Positions 31,899-43,449 of a stretch of 64,000 bases of DNA are shown here, in pieces; position 1 is the stretch's first letter, and every line of letters starts with the position of its first letter. A program made the position numbers and the translations under genes. Source of the DNA: Typha latifolia (lineage: Eukaryota; Streptophyta; Magnoliopsida; Poales; Typhaceae); the NCBI GenBank assembly GCA_019914945.1, contig CM034107.1:1302001-1366000 (forward strand), written 5' to 3'. The notes below the pieces were generated by a model. It saw nothing but the letters and a program-made list of their open reading frames with translations. It ran no database searches and was not told the DNA's origin.

Positions 31899-33934
31899 TT
31901 AGGTTACTTTCCATGCTTTGCCACCTCCCATGTTAAACTTCTTGAGCCTCCCAAAGAGCATGACTGCAATGAGAGTGAGCTTCCCCTTTCTACTCCATTT
32001 CCCTACTAATCCAACCCATAAATCTTTACAATGTTTATCCCCCGTCACCGTCAGCCGTCGCTCGCAGCTGTAGCCGGTCGAGAATCCGACGCCCCCGTAT
32101 GCACTGGAAGAAATTCATTCATGGAAATAATTAGTATTATGATCATATTTTATTAGCTTAAGCTTTTAGAGAACGTTGACGCACCTAATAACTTCGATGA
32201 CTATATTCAGCACATTGAAGTTTAGGGGATCTTCTGAGAGCTGATCTCTCTCTGTGATGCAGATGATGATGACGAAGATGACTAAATAGGAGAGCTGTGA
32301 AAGAAATAGGTCTTGCAAGATTCCCCTCCTCTGTTTTCCGTCTCTCTGAGTCGCATGATCCTCATCAAACGGCAGGAAAGAGGTGTATGATGGTAGATAC
32401 CTGAAACCAAATTTTAAAATAAAAAAAAAATTGTTAAGATTTGTGTCAATGTATATATATATATATATGCATGCATGGGTTGGGCTTCAATAGAAAGCTA
32501 AGGTTAAAATAAATCTCACTAACATCACCATCGCAATCATTTGGAAATTAATGGTGTCCACTTTTTATATTAAACCCAGGACTCTAACCGGCCATATCTA
32601 TCATTTAGTATGTATAATTTATACCCCCTATATTTTGGTTGTATTCTATAAAATATGCATTATATAGATAGTGTCCCCTCTTGTATATACACAAATTTAT
32701 TAGAGAATATTTAAGGTATTCAGGGGTGGGTACGTAGAATTAATTATAAGTAAGTCAAAGAAGAAGAAGAAGAAGAAGAAGAATATTAAACTACTTACAT
32801 CATCACCACATACAACACCAAGGTTGCCTTAGAAAGAGTGGAGATGTCGACGATGGATTCTCCGGCGTGGCGCGTGTTCACCGACATGAAGAACGCACCG
32901 ACGAGCTTCCGGTAAGGGCTCATATCATCTAACCCCACAGAATTCCACTCCATGCACAGGAACAGTACGAACTGAGCTACTACAAATCCAACCACAGTGA
33001 GAGCCAAGAGCAGCGAATGCAACCCAGGGAGCAAATGCTTATAACCAATATTCTCTCCGTGATCCGAAAGTATGCCGTCGTACTCTACCTTCTTCGTGAC
33101 CCGCCCCAGGACCCAGATCACCGACCGCAAGAACGTCGGAAACATGGTGTTCCCGGCGAGGACCTGGGATACGACGATCAGAAGAAGGCCGGAGCAGTTC
33201 TTGAACACGATCATGCTCTCGTTGGTCGGCAGGAAGCCGCAGTTTGAGAAGGAGGAGACGGTGGCGAAGAAGGCGAAGGTGTTTGCTTGAATTCCTTTGC
33301 TCTCGAGGACTTGTCTCGCACTTGGGATTAAAGTTAGGTATAGTGAGATGAGAGTGTAGCCAACCATATGGACTAGTAAGAGATAGCCTAACACGACATA
33401 GCTCAACTGCCTCACACAACTGTACTTCCAGTCTGATTTCCCTACCTCTAGTTGGTCTGTGACATGATGATCACTAGTTATAATTAGGTCCTTAGAAGTG
33501 AGTTCTAGGGCTACACTACTACTATTACTACTACTACTACTACTACTGTGTGATGATACTAATTCCTTCTTGGATCTTATCCTCATCAAGTGTAGGCCAA
33601 GCATGGAGATGAATACCTCCCCTCCTAGGAGCATCAAAATGGTTAGTACTACAAGTTGAGAGTTGGAGAACACCTCCATCTCTATAGTGTTCATGCTTGC
33701 AACCATGTTGGCTGACGACGACATGAAAAAGAGGTCCAAATCTGGGGGGCGTTCGGACTCACTTCTGGTCGGTAGTAGTTTTAGAACAAGGAAACCGAAG
33801 GCGGAAATGGAGGTGAAGTAAAAGAATTGAATCCAGAAGGGGTTTGAGTGAAAGAGTAAAAAGTGATAGATAGAGTTTATGGTTAATGAACTATAAGGGA
33901 GGTGGAATTTTTTTATCACTTCCATTTTTCGCAT
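31899..33934 (-). CDS. HKT: HKT-C: HKT cation transporter (divergent pore loop A)
   Basis: Exons 33934-32799, 32400-32185, 32103-31899; 518 aa, starting MRKMEVIKK. Intron positions match HKT-A and HKT-B. Pore loop A reads [16 protein letters not shown]; the filter Ser (before Met) is kept, but Thr-Val-Ser-Ser has become Met-Val-Ala-Ser and the following Ser is Asn. Loops B (CGFLPTNES), C ([10 protein letters not shown]) and D ([11 protein letters not shown]) are canonical, so the pattern is still S-G-G-G. A cytosolic loop holds a polyserine run (~residues 127-136) coded by an ACT/AGT repeat. The C-terminus ends [12 protein letters not shown] microsatellite lies in intron 1. First in transcription order of the array. 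Confidence 0.93.
32757..32783. repeat. (AAG)n microsatellite in HKT-C intron 1
   Basis: About nine AAG units just inside the intron 1 donor of HKT-C. Confidence 0.9.
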
Positions 33935-34346
33935 GATCAAAGTTGTATAGAAGATGAAAGGCTTGATGGTGCTTGCTACAAGAGAATGGGAGGGGGTATA
34001 TATATAGGGGATTCAAAGTGTTACATATGCATGGAGCTATATATTCTATTCTGGTAGCAAATTAATTGAGAGAAAGAGGCCAGAAGAAGAAGAAGTGGGA
34101 GATCAGGAGGATTGGCTATCACATATAGTATCATGTCATTGTCAGGTGACTAAAATAATAGGGTTATGAATTCATGTCAAATAGATGGGCAACCTCTATA
34201 ACAACAATACCAAGAAGCTCCATTCAAAGTAAAGATGCATAATATTAGACATAATAATGGTACTTGTTCATGAGTGGTAATTGTATAAAGATTGAATCTT
34301 GGAGAAAATAATGACTAACATAGAAATAGGGTACCTCTTAGCTGAT

Positions 34347-34397
<51 letters not shown>

Positions 34398-37300
34398 TAC
34401 ATGTTATTGTCATCCTTTAAAATAAAAGTCAGAATTTTTTTTATATGGGAAGAATGATCTTGAACAAAGATATATGGGAAGAATGATCTTGCAATTAATT
34501 TTATTTCTAAATATAAAACAAAAGTGGGAGCGTAGGGACAATTCATTCAAATGCTGGTTAATTGCTTTCCACTAGAAGAACTACAGCTTTTTAGGTTCCA
34601 ATTTGGAAGCAAAGCAAATGGCACTAGAAATTAAACATTAGCAAAGTCCAATTCAATGCCTGCACTCAAGTCCTTAACTAAAAGAAGCTTAAAAAGGAAG
34701 CAAATTGCAATAAACTAATTCCTTGAATGCCAATTAGATGATCAGTATATAATTGGGCCTAACATCGGAGCAGTGCCTTTCACAGGTTGAATCGAATTTT
34801 CTTTTCACAGGTTGAAATTTTGATTCACTTTAAAAACTCCCAAGTTGTTGACTCTTGATAGCAAGAGATATACTATATACTCCATGAACTTAAAATACTC
34901 ATTTGGGCTTCCCACCTTCCCATACATCATAGTGCAAGAAAGAAGTGAATTGACCACCACTTCTTTTTCTTCACCTATGAACATGGATGCCTCATTTTTA
35001 GTACAAAATTCTAAAAGAGATCCCACTTTCTCTTCTGTAGTACATAATGTCGATATATACTGAAACCTTCTTTTCTTTTTATTGTTTTGGGATTCAATGC
35101 AAACATCTTTCTCCTTAAACGTGGTTCTAGAGTAGATTAGGAGGACTCTTAGTTTTAGTTTTCTATTTTATTTTTATTTTTATTTTTGGTGGGAATCCGA
35201 GATTTACTGCATGGCTCTCTAAATGTTATATAAAACTTTATTTTGTAGTCTTACTCATTTGTAATGCTAATGCTAGCCTTTTTCAATATATAATTAATAA
35301 CTAGGCCGACAATCCTAAAAAAATAAAATATAATAACATATATCTACGTACACACATTAATGCTCATATAACAATCTCACGTAGTAACTAACTACGAATA
35401 TGAGATACTGGATTTGACCCAACGAACTCCTATTTTTAAGTAGTAGCTAATAGGATTCTACAAATGAAATTTGACTAAGTTCATAAACATTGAGTTGCTT
35501 GAAACAAATATTGGTTTTTCATAGGATAATATTTTAAAATCAGGTGAAAGCAAATGAACAATATGCATGAATTCGTTTCACCGATTTGAAAGGTGGTGAA
35601 CTTGTAGTGCTAAGTCAACTAACACAAGGTTTAATTTGTTCCATTTATCACAAATTTATATCCTATTAGGAGTGCTCGTCACTTTCAAATTAAAGTTACT
35701 ATTAGTCCTCAAAATAGCTAAAATTAGTCGCTTATCATAAAGGAAATTAAAATAATGATATAGATAGAAGTGGCAACAGATCATGGTGCATGCTAGCATA
35801 TGCTCCTCCTTTAGAGGAGATACTGTTGGAATTGTGAATAAAGAGCAAAATCCAACATCATGGCCATGGTACTGTTATTTTATTTTATTTTATTTTTCTC
35901 AAATAGTGCAGCACTTGGAACATGTTAATTTATAGCCTTTTCCTAAGCTTTAATGCTTTCTCCCTAACCCTACAAGGGGAACTCTTAATTATACCTAGAC
36001 TAGGGACCATTGAGATAAGGTTTCCCTCCTATCTGCACTGTTAATTTTGTCTTCTTCTCTAAGAGTTTAAGCTGATAGAGAATTAGTCATCGACTGCTCT
36101 ATAAGCTTAGGACAATAAAGAACGCCTCTATAAGAACAGTAGTTTTGATCTTTTATTCTAAGACCCACTTCCCACTAATTAAGATGGTTCCAAGTTAAGA
36201 TTTTTCCAACAGTAAATTAGGACTGTGTAATAGCAAAATGGTCATTAACTTAGTACAAGTTAATTTTAAGAGCATAAGCCAATAGTAAAACTTCTTCTAC
36301 CTATTCTTAAATTTAAAAATTACCACACTTATGCATGGAAGTTTTATATAATTGGTAATTTGATCAAAATACAATGAGTTTGTAAAAGTGTTTAGAAATC
36401 TATACATCCTCTCTACTCCTCATCTTGTGGATCCGTTTAAAGAGTCAAAGAGATAGTATTATCAACCTCAAAGATCAACTGAGGTTGAAAATTGATATGA
36501 AGAATAGTACATTAAGGAGGAGTCAGAGCAAGATAGTTATAAGCATCTTGTAACTACTACAACATCAAGAGTTACTCTAACTTTAGAAATTTTTCTGCAT
36601 AAAATGTCTTGTACCTGCGATTGCTTGACTTATTTTTTATTATTCTGCATTGGTATATTTCTATATCCTGTGGTAGGCTAGTTTCCTTCTTTTTTTAAAA
36701 AAATAATAAGATTTATAGGCTATATCTATCAGAAGAGATTTGGATGTATTGCAATATACTTATTCTGATAGTTATGTACTTCATCGATCACTTGGAAGAA
36801 AAGAATACAAGACTTGCCATTAATATTTGCTAAAGCATAAGCATAAGTTTGCTTAGCTAGTGTTTGCTTATCTTTATCTTTCCAGTTTATTCCCATATTC
36901 CACTCTAGTGATTTGTGCCTTTTCTTTTTCTTTTGCGTAGATTTTGTCCTCTGGAATTACTCTGGAACTTCTTCTTTTTTAATGTAAACGAATGGCTGAC
37001 CTTCCTCCTTTGATTAAGAAGAGTACCTTATTAGAATCATGTTAAATTGATTGGAATGCTGAAGCTAATTAAAGATATCAGGATGATAAGGCACCATATT
37101 CTTCTCGTTGGTACTCAAAAAAGGAATGGAGGATAAAAAGAGATGCCTTCAAAACTTCAGATGCATTCTAGTCAAATTGCTCCTGAGTTAATTGGAGGAG
37201 TTCAATTCAATAGATAATAAAAATGTTGCCTTTCCATAAAACATTCCTCACAATTCATTAGTGGTGCTTGTGGAAAGGATTCATTTCACACCCTATTTAT

Positions 37301-38476
37301 CCATGTTTTTCTGTGATTTAACGGGAAAAAAATTGTAAAAATAAAATAAAAATAAAAATCTCTTTTAAAAAAAGTTTAAATGAAGAAATGGAGTTATTTT
37401 TTGGTAGGTAATGAAGTCACTTCTTTAATTTATTTTATACAGTGAAACATTAAAAGTAGAATAGTTTCTGAAAGCGATTACTTTTTTTATTCACTTTTAA
37501 GCTATCAAAAACTCTCCCATAAGAGAAATATATAATAAAAAAAAAAGGAAAGATGAAGATAAGCCGCATTAAATTGACATATCTCTTTGGTCTTAAGCTT
37601 TAAGGAAATTATAAGTAGGAGAGATAAGTGAGAAGATAAATATTGGGCAACTGACTATTTACTAGAACCTACCAGAATGTATAAATGGGAAGCTAACTTC
37701 CTGGGATTAAAACTTTTGGGTGCTTCATAAGTGGGTGAAGCACTTTGTACTTGATCTACCTCCCAAGCCTAGTGATTCGATTTGAGATTAGAAGCGTGCA
37801 TGGATTAATTGATGGAGGCCTCCAATATCAACACAGCCATGTATAAAAAATATATATATATATATATATTAGGAACTGTTAATGGTGTACTTAATATGTT
37901 TAGATTAGTATATCATTTGTCTTTACCAACCTGTCCAACTGCTCGATGACGTGTCAACGCGGGAGTTAACGAGGCATTCTTTTTAAATGTCCATCTATTG
38001 TGAGCTATTGCTCAACTCCACATCAAGAAAAAGATCACTAAATATAGAATGGCCCAGCCAAGCAGGCATTGACACGCGAGTAGAGAATATTTAGGGAAGG
38101 TCTACATCGAGCAATAAGGGAGGGAGGGAGGGAGTGTGTGCGCGCGCATGATCACAGTATCTGCCTAGCAATTGGCCACTCACTTTTCCACCGAGAATAT
38201 CTTGCATTTTTTGAAATCTTAATTAAGATTTTGGAAGATGAAGATTGTGTTGGTGTGATGTATATTAGATGATGAAGAGGATGAGCAGGCATAAGGATTT
38301 TAATGAGAGAATAGAAGATAAGGATCTGAAGATGGTGATGACAAATGAATGAAACTATCTCTACAGGAGATAAATAGATTAATACGAATTGTAATAAAAA
38401 TAGAACCGAGGACTAAGGAGGCTTCTTCTTTTGCTTTCTTCATCAGCAGCAACCGATAGCCAGAAAGGGAAGCACT
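33935..38476. other. Gene-free region between GALAK 3' end and HKT-C
   Basis: This 4.5-kb AT-rich spacer contains no credible coding exon. The right edge of the HKT-C transcript (33935-34100) should hold its promoter. A GA microsatellite lies at 34350-34394, a short TA run at ~37850, and a GGGA/GTGTGCGCGCGC run at ~38120-38146. The 34805-35063 ORFs on both strands lack family resemblance. I see no defined transposon. Confidence 0.5.
34350..34394. repeat. (GA)n microsatellite
   Basis: About 22 GA units, roughly 0.4 kb upstream of HKT-C. Confidence 0.95.
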
Positions 38477-41400
38477 TCAAGTATAAGTTGGCATTATAAC
38501 ACGAGCAGAATCGCCTGGTTCACAGATCAACACACGCTTGTCTGGTGGGATCTGGGACACCAAGTGGGGCTGAACTTTCTCATACTCCTCCCTGACAAAT
38601 GCTGCAGCTTCCTCAGCAAGACTATCGTCGACGATTGCGAGACAGCACCCCCTGAATCCGGCGCCGCTGAATCGAGCACCAAAAACACCGGGAGCCTTTA
38701 GAAGGATTTCGTAGAGCTGTATCATCTCCTTACTCCCTATACATTGCGTGCCAGAGAGAGAGAGGGAAAGCAAAATATTTAGGAAAAAATTAGCCTTCGA
38801 TTAACATAGACATTAGAAAAACTAGAGAAAATTTCTAACTTCAAATATGATGAGAATGAATTGCAGATATTATCAAAACATAGGCTCGATTTAACTGAAA
38901 CCAAGTTATATGAGATCAATTCTCTGATATTTCTCATGACATTATCATTTATTTTAAATATAAACCAACTAGTCTGTCTCCATTTTTATATATTGCAACT
39001 TCATTCTCATAATAAATTTGAAATATCCTTCCTCAAATCTGCAAGACTGATTAATAGAAAAAAAAATGCCATTAAAGCAATGTAGTTTAATAGTTCAGCC
39101 TAGAAGTACCGCATTCATATTTGTCAATAGAACTGCGACCAGAAGCTGATATTAGCTGTCCAAGATGTACAAGATTTCCATTACCCCATGCATCACGTCC
39201 TGAAAATGACAGCCGCATGATTAGCACTGCTAGAATGAAAGAGGTACATGCTTAAAAAGATAAAGATAAATATGAAAAGCTAAATTAGAGATAAAACAAC
39301 ACCAAATCACGAGCATCAAACAGACAGGGACAAGCAACCTTTTGCAACACGCTTAGTTTCAGAGAAGTAATGCTCAGCTCTTTTAGCCAGGTTCCCTTCC
39401 AATTTACCCTGCAAGAAGTTTAAAGTAAAAAATGAAGGGGGAGATTCAAGAATTACATAAGAAATTAAGAAGAATATAATATCCTCTCAAATTCCAATTC
39501 ATTAAAGATAAGGAAGTCATTTGGTTATTTGGCCTACATTTCCTTATGCAATCACCATGAAATATGTTATAACCTTTTCTCTGATAACCGTTCTATTTCA
39601 AATCAATGGGAACTTCTTTAGAATTTCTTTAAGGCCTCATTTACTTTCGGATTCCATAATATATATATTTTTTTAAAAATGTCATCTTTATTATAAGAAT
39701 AATTGTTCTTATATTCACTTGTATGCTGAAATAATGGTGTAATAATTTACCTTTGATATGATATAAAGTGAAAGAAAAGATGAAAAAGAGATGTTTTATC
39801 TTTTATAAAATTACAATAAATACTCTTTAATTTAATATAAAATAAATTGATGAGATAGATATCAAGGGTAAATCAGTAATTGAGTTTATATGTGATATAA
39901 GATGTAATTTTAAAAAATAGTATTTATATTCTAGAATAGAGTTATTACAATATTTAGTTATTATTCTAGAATAAGAAGTGTATTTTAAAATATAAAAAAA
40001 AAAGTTATTCATTTTAATTTAGTATTTGATAGGCACGTTGACCCAGCTCTTTCATCAGAACATTTAGTGTAGAACAGCAGTATTACAGCAATTAAAATGA
40101 TGATTGACCATATATTGCAGTCTAATGCAGTTTTTGTTCTCTTTGGAATAATGAATTCATGTTCAAGTTAGCACAAATAAATAGCTCACATCCTTTTGCA
40201 AATTAAGGGCTCCGGTACTTAAGCTATGTGGTGTTTACATTACCAGATGTTTGTGTGAATTGTGAGATTACAAGCATTGGGCTGCAGAATTAGTGAGCTC
40301 AACAAATTGTACTAATTGTACACTATTTTGATAAGGTGTATCTGTGTGCACCTAATTGTGAAGGCATGAATATTCTGAAAAAAAAAAGACGTATTGGTAG
40401 AAGATGCATTACTTCTGTGACTTCCATAACTAGCAGGAAGAATCTGGCCAACTTACACTACATTAAAAAAAATCAAAGAAGATCATCATGATACCTTGTG
40501 AGCCTCAAATGAACTTGGATCAACTGTTACAACAAATAAAACAAGGTGGTCAAGCTCGCAACAAAAACACAGTTTAATTATCATATATACCAACATCTCA
40601 TACATACCATTACAAAGTAGAGGCTCCAGATCTCCATGACCTGAAGCACTGTTCAAAAAGGAATAACCAAAGAGAAGGACATGATAATTAGGAAAATCGT
40701 AAGATAAAAAGTGTTCCCTATATTTGAAAGAGAGAGAATAGTGTTCCTTAAGAATGATAAAACGTGATGTTGACTACTACAGATTTAGAATGACCAATTA
40801 AAAGGACATGATTCTTGTCCTCTAAATTAAGTTCTTTAATTCTTCAACTAAAACATTTCCTGGAGCAGCATATACCAGTAAATTGCTCATACATCAGAAT
40901 ACCAATTAGAACAATGACAATGCCGATAAAGACAAAAGTTAGCCAATAAACAGAATTAGTAGCAGAAGAACCAACTTGCAATATGATATATCATGTTATT
41001 ACTTATAGACAAATATAACTCTAATACTAATTAATAAACATACATGCACCATCATATACATTGTGAAATGTGAATAATGTAAATCTTTTTTCATTTAAGT
41101 ATATAGACTTACGATAAAAGGGCACGAGCAGCCTCTTTACACTCAGAAACTCGGGTGTTATACCCACGCTTCTTTGGTAGGTTATGCTGAAGTCCTGAAA
41201 AGGCGAGTAGAATTTTGAATGTTACTTGTCCTGTAGTTTGTTGCCCTTTCTTCAACTCCGAGAAATAGATGTAGGAGGGAGTTAGAGTCTGTTCAGCCAA
41301 GACAATTGTCACGAGAAAGTATTCTGGCATATAATATTGTAGAAAGTATTCCGGCATATAATATTGTAGAATCTTTAATAAAAATAAAAAATTTAACAGG

Positions 41401-43390
41401 TTCAATTCATTGAACATGCAAAACCAGTATATGTAGAGAAATTTGACTTTTGTGAAGAGCTTGAAAGGATAGAGACCAAACTGATGAACTGACTAAGTGT
41501 TTACTGTTTACTGTTTAGCTTCCCACAAATAATGAATAACATCTGCAATGTGAATGAGATTAAAAGAAAAAAATTTCATTCATCATCATAGTCATCAGTG
41601 TCCACCGGCATGGGTTAGCATGTACTTTGGTGGTTACTACAAGCACCAATATATAGTATTTCAAATTTCAACTGGTTATGCTACCAAATGGAGCCACATT
41701 TTAGAAGACAACATAACTAAAATGGGAAAACACTAAAGCTTATGAACAAGTAAAGAAATGAACGATTATAATGTACATGTTTGCAGAACAACAGTGGAAC
41801 TATTACCTTGCAGTCCATGAAGGTAAGATAACCATATTGTGAGAGCAAAATGGCTGATGGATCTAGAATACCATTTTCGAGACCCAAATACTTGTTCTCA
41901 ATTAGCCTGAAATAACAGAAAGATTGGTAAGACCATAGAATGCCATCGACTTGACAATGACAGTGTTCGAGGGTGTTATTAACCAGTAATTTACTGATTC
42001 AACAGTAAATCCTGTCTCTATATCAAACTTTTACTCTTTTCCACTTAGATTTACAAATTTATTAAAAGTTGTAATAGAGGATTCAACTACATAATACTTC
42101 CACCGCTACTGCCAAAGAGATACTATATAGAGATGCCGATAACAAGACACTGTCAACTGAGTCATTCCACATGATTGTACCGAAACATGAGAAACTATTA
42201 GTTGCTCACTAAAGATTATTTAAGTTTCTAGTTGACATTACAAAAATTCAAAATATTTAGAATAAATTCCTCTTAAACCCCCTTGAACTATCATTTTTTT
42301 TGTATATATCTTCTGAACTAAGAAAATTCTTAGTTTAAAAAATCCATATAGTTACTTTTTGTCTTGGTTCAAATGATCTATGTAAATAAAAGAAAATAAA
42401 AAAATTAAAAAGCCCATGGAGGGATATATGAAAAATGGTGATAGTTTGGGTGATCTAAGTTGAATTATCCCAAATATTTATTAGGAAAACAAATCTTCAG
42501 TCAACTACCGAGGGAAAAAGAGAAATTAATATGTATATATAGAAATTATGAAATTACTTCAGCTGACCAGATAAATATATCGAAGGCAAGAGAATCTAGT
42601 AGATACTTTGGTACTACACTTCCTCTTGGTACTAGCAGAACCACATACACATGCGACAATTTTGATGAACTTACCTATCCAAATTGATATTATCCAAGGG
42701 AGTTTTTGAAATATTGTTTGCATTTTCCAAAGCCAACAGATAAGCAATGCCAACCTATTAATGAAACAGCTATTAGAACTCAGAAAGTACACAAGTGATA
42801 AATATAGTCAAGTATGACTACGTAGAAATAGCAAATGAATCTTATAATGTAAACAATAAAACATAATGGGAACTTCAATCGCATGCAAAGAAGAACACAG
42901 AGATTCATTGGTCTTAAACATTTATAACATGTTAAGCTTACAGCTGCTGATGAGCTAAGCCCGGAACTGTCAAGCCCCTCCACCCCGCAAATGAAGCCAA
43001 CAATACCCTACAGGATTTGTAATCCAAGAGAAAATGGTTAGACTTCTCATATTATGAAACTGTCTCCTGGAAATAAACCAAAGTTACAAGGTGAAACATT
43101 AAGCCAACTTACTGCATTACTTTATTAGGGCTAGAAACAAACTAAATATAGTTTACCTTCTTACTTCTTAGAAATTGAAAAGAAAAAACCAATACTTTAC
43201 CCAAAAGGCACAGCTATGTTGTCGTACACAATGTAGTTGTAATTGTTACATCACTCAATTACATATCTCTTCATGCAGTTCTTCAAAAAAGCACCATGTT
43301 AATGACTTAATTCAAATATACACCATAAAATGCAGATGTAAATACAGCATCGAGATGTCTCTGAGAGTTAAAAACTGGAAAGCATAGATA

Positions 43391-43449
<59 letters not shown>

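Noticed and set aside
33017..33419. Several ORFs overlapping the first exon of HKT-C in other frames
   Set aside because: They shadow a well-supported HKT exon and have no recognisable domain.
41109..41417. Using the whole 102-codon ORF as GALAK exon 9
   Set aside because: Its 5' part translates the 27-bp intronic duplication; the acceptor CTGAACAG before 41288 gives a family-like join in the correct phase.
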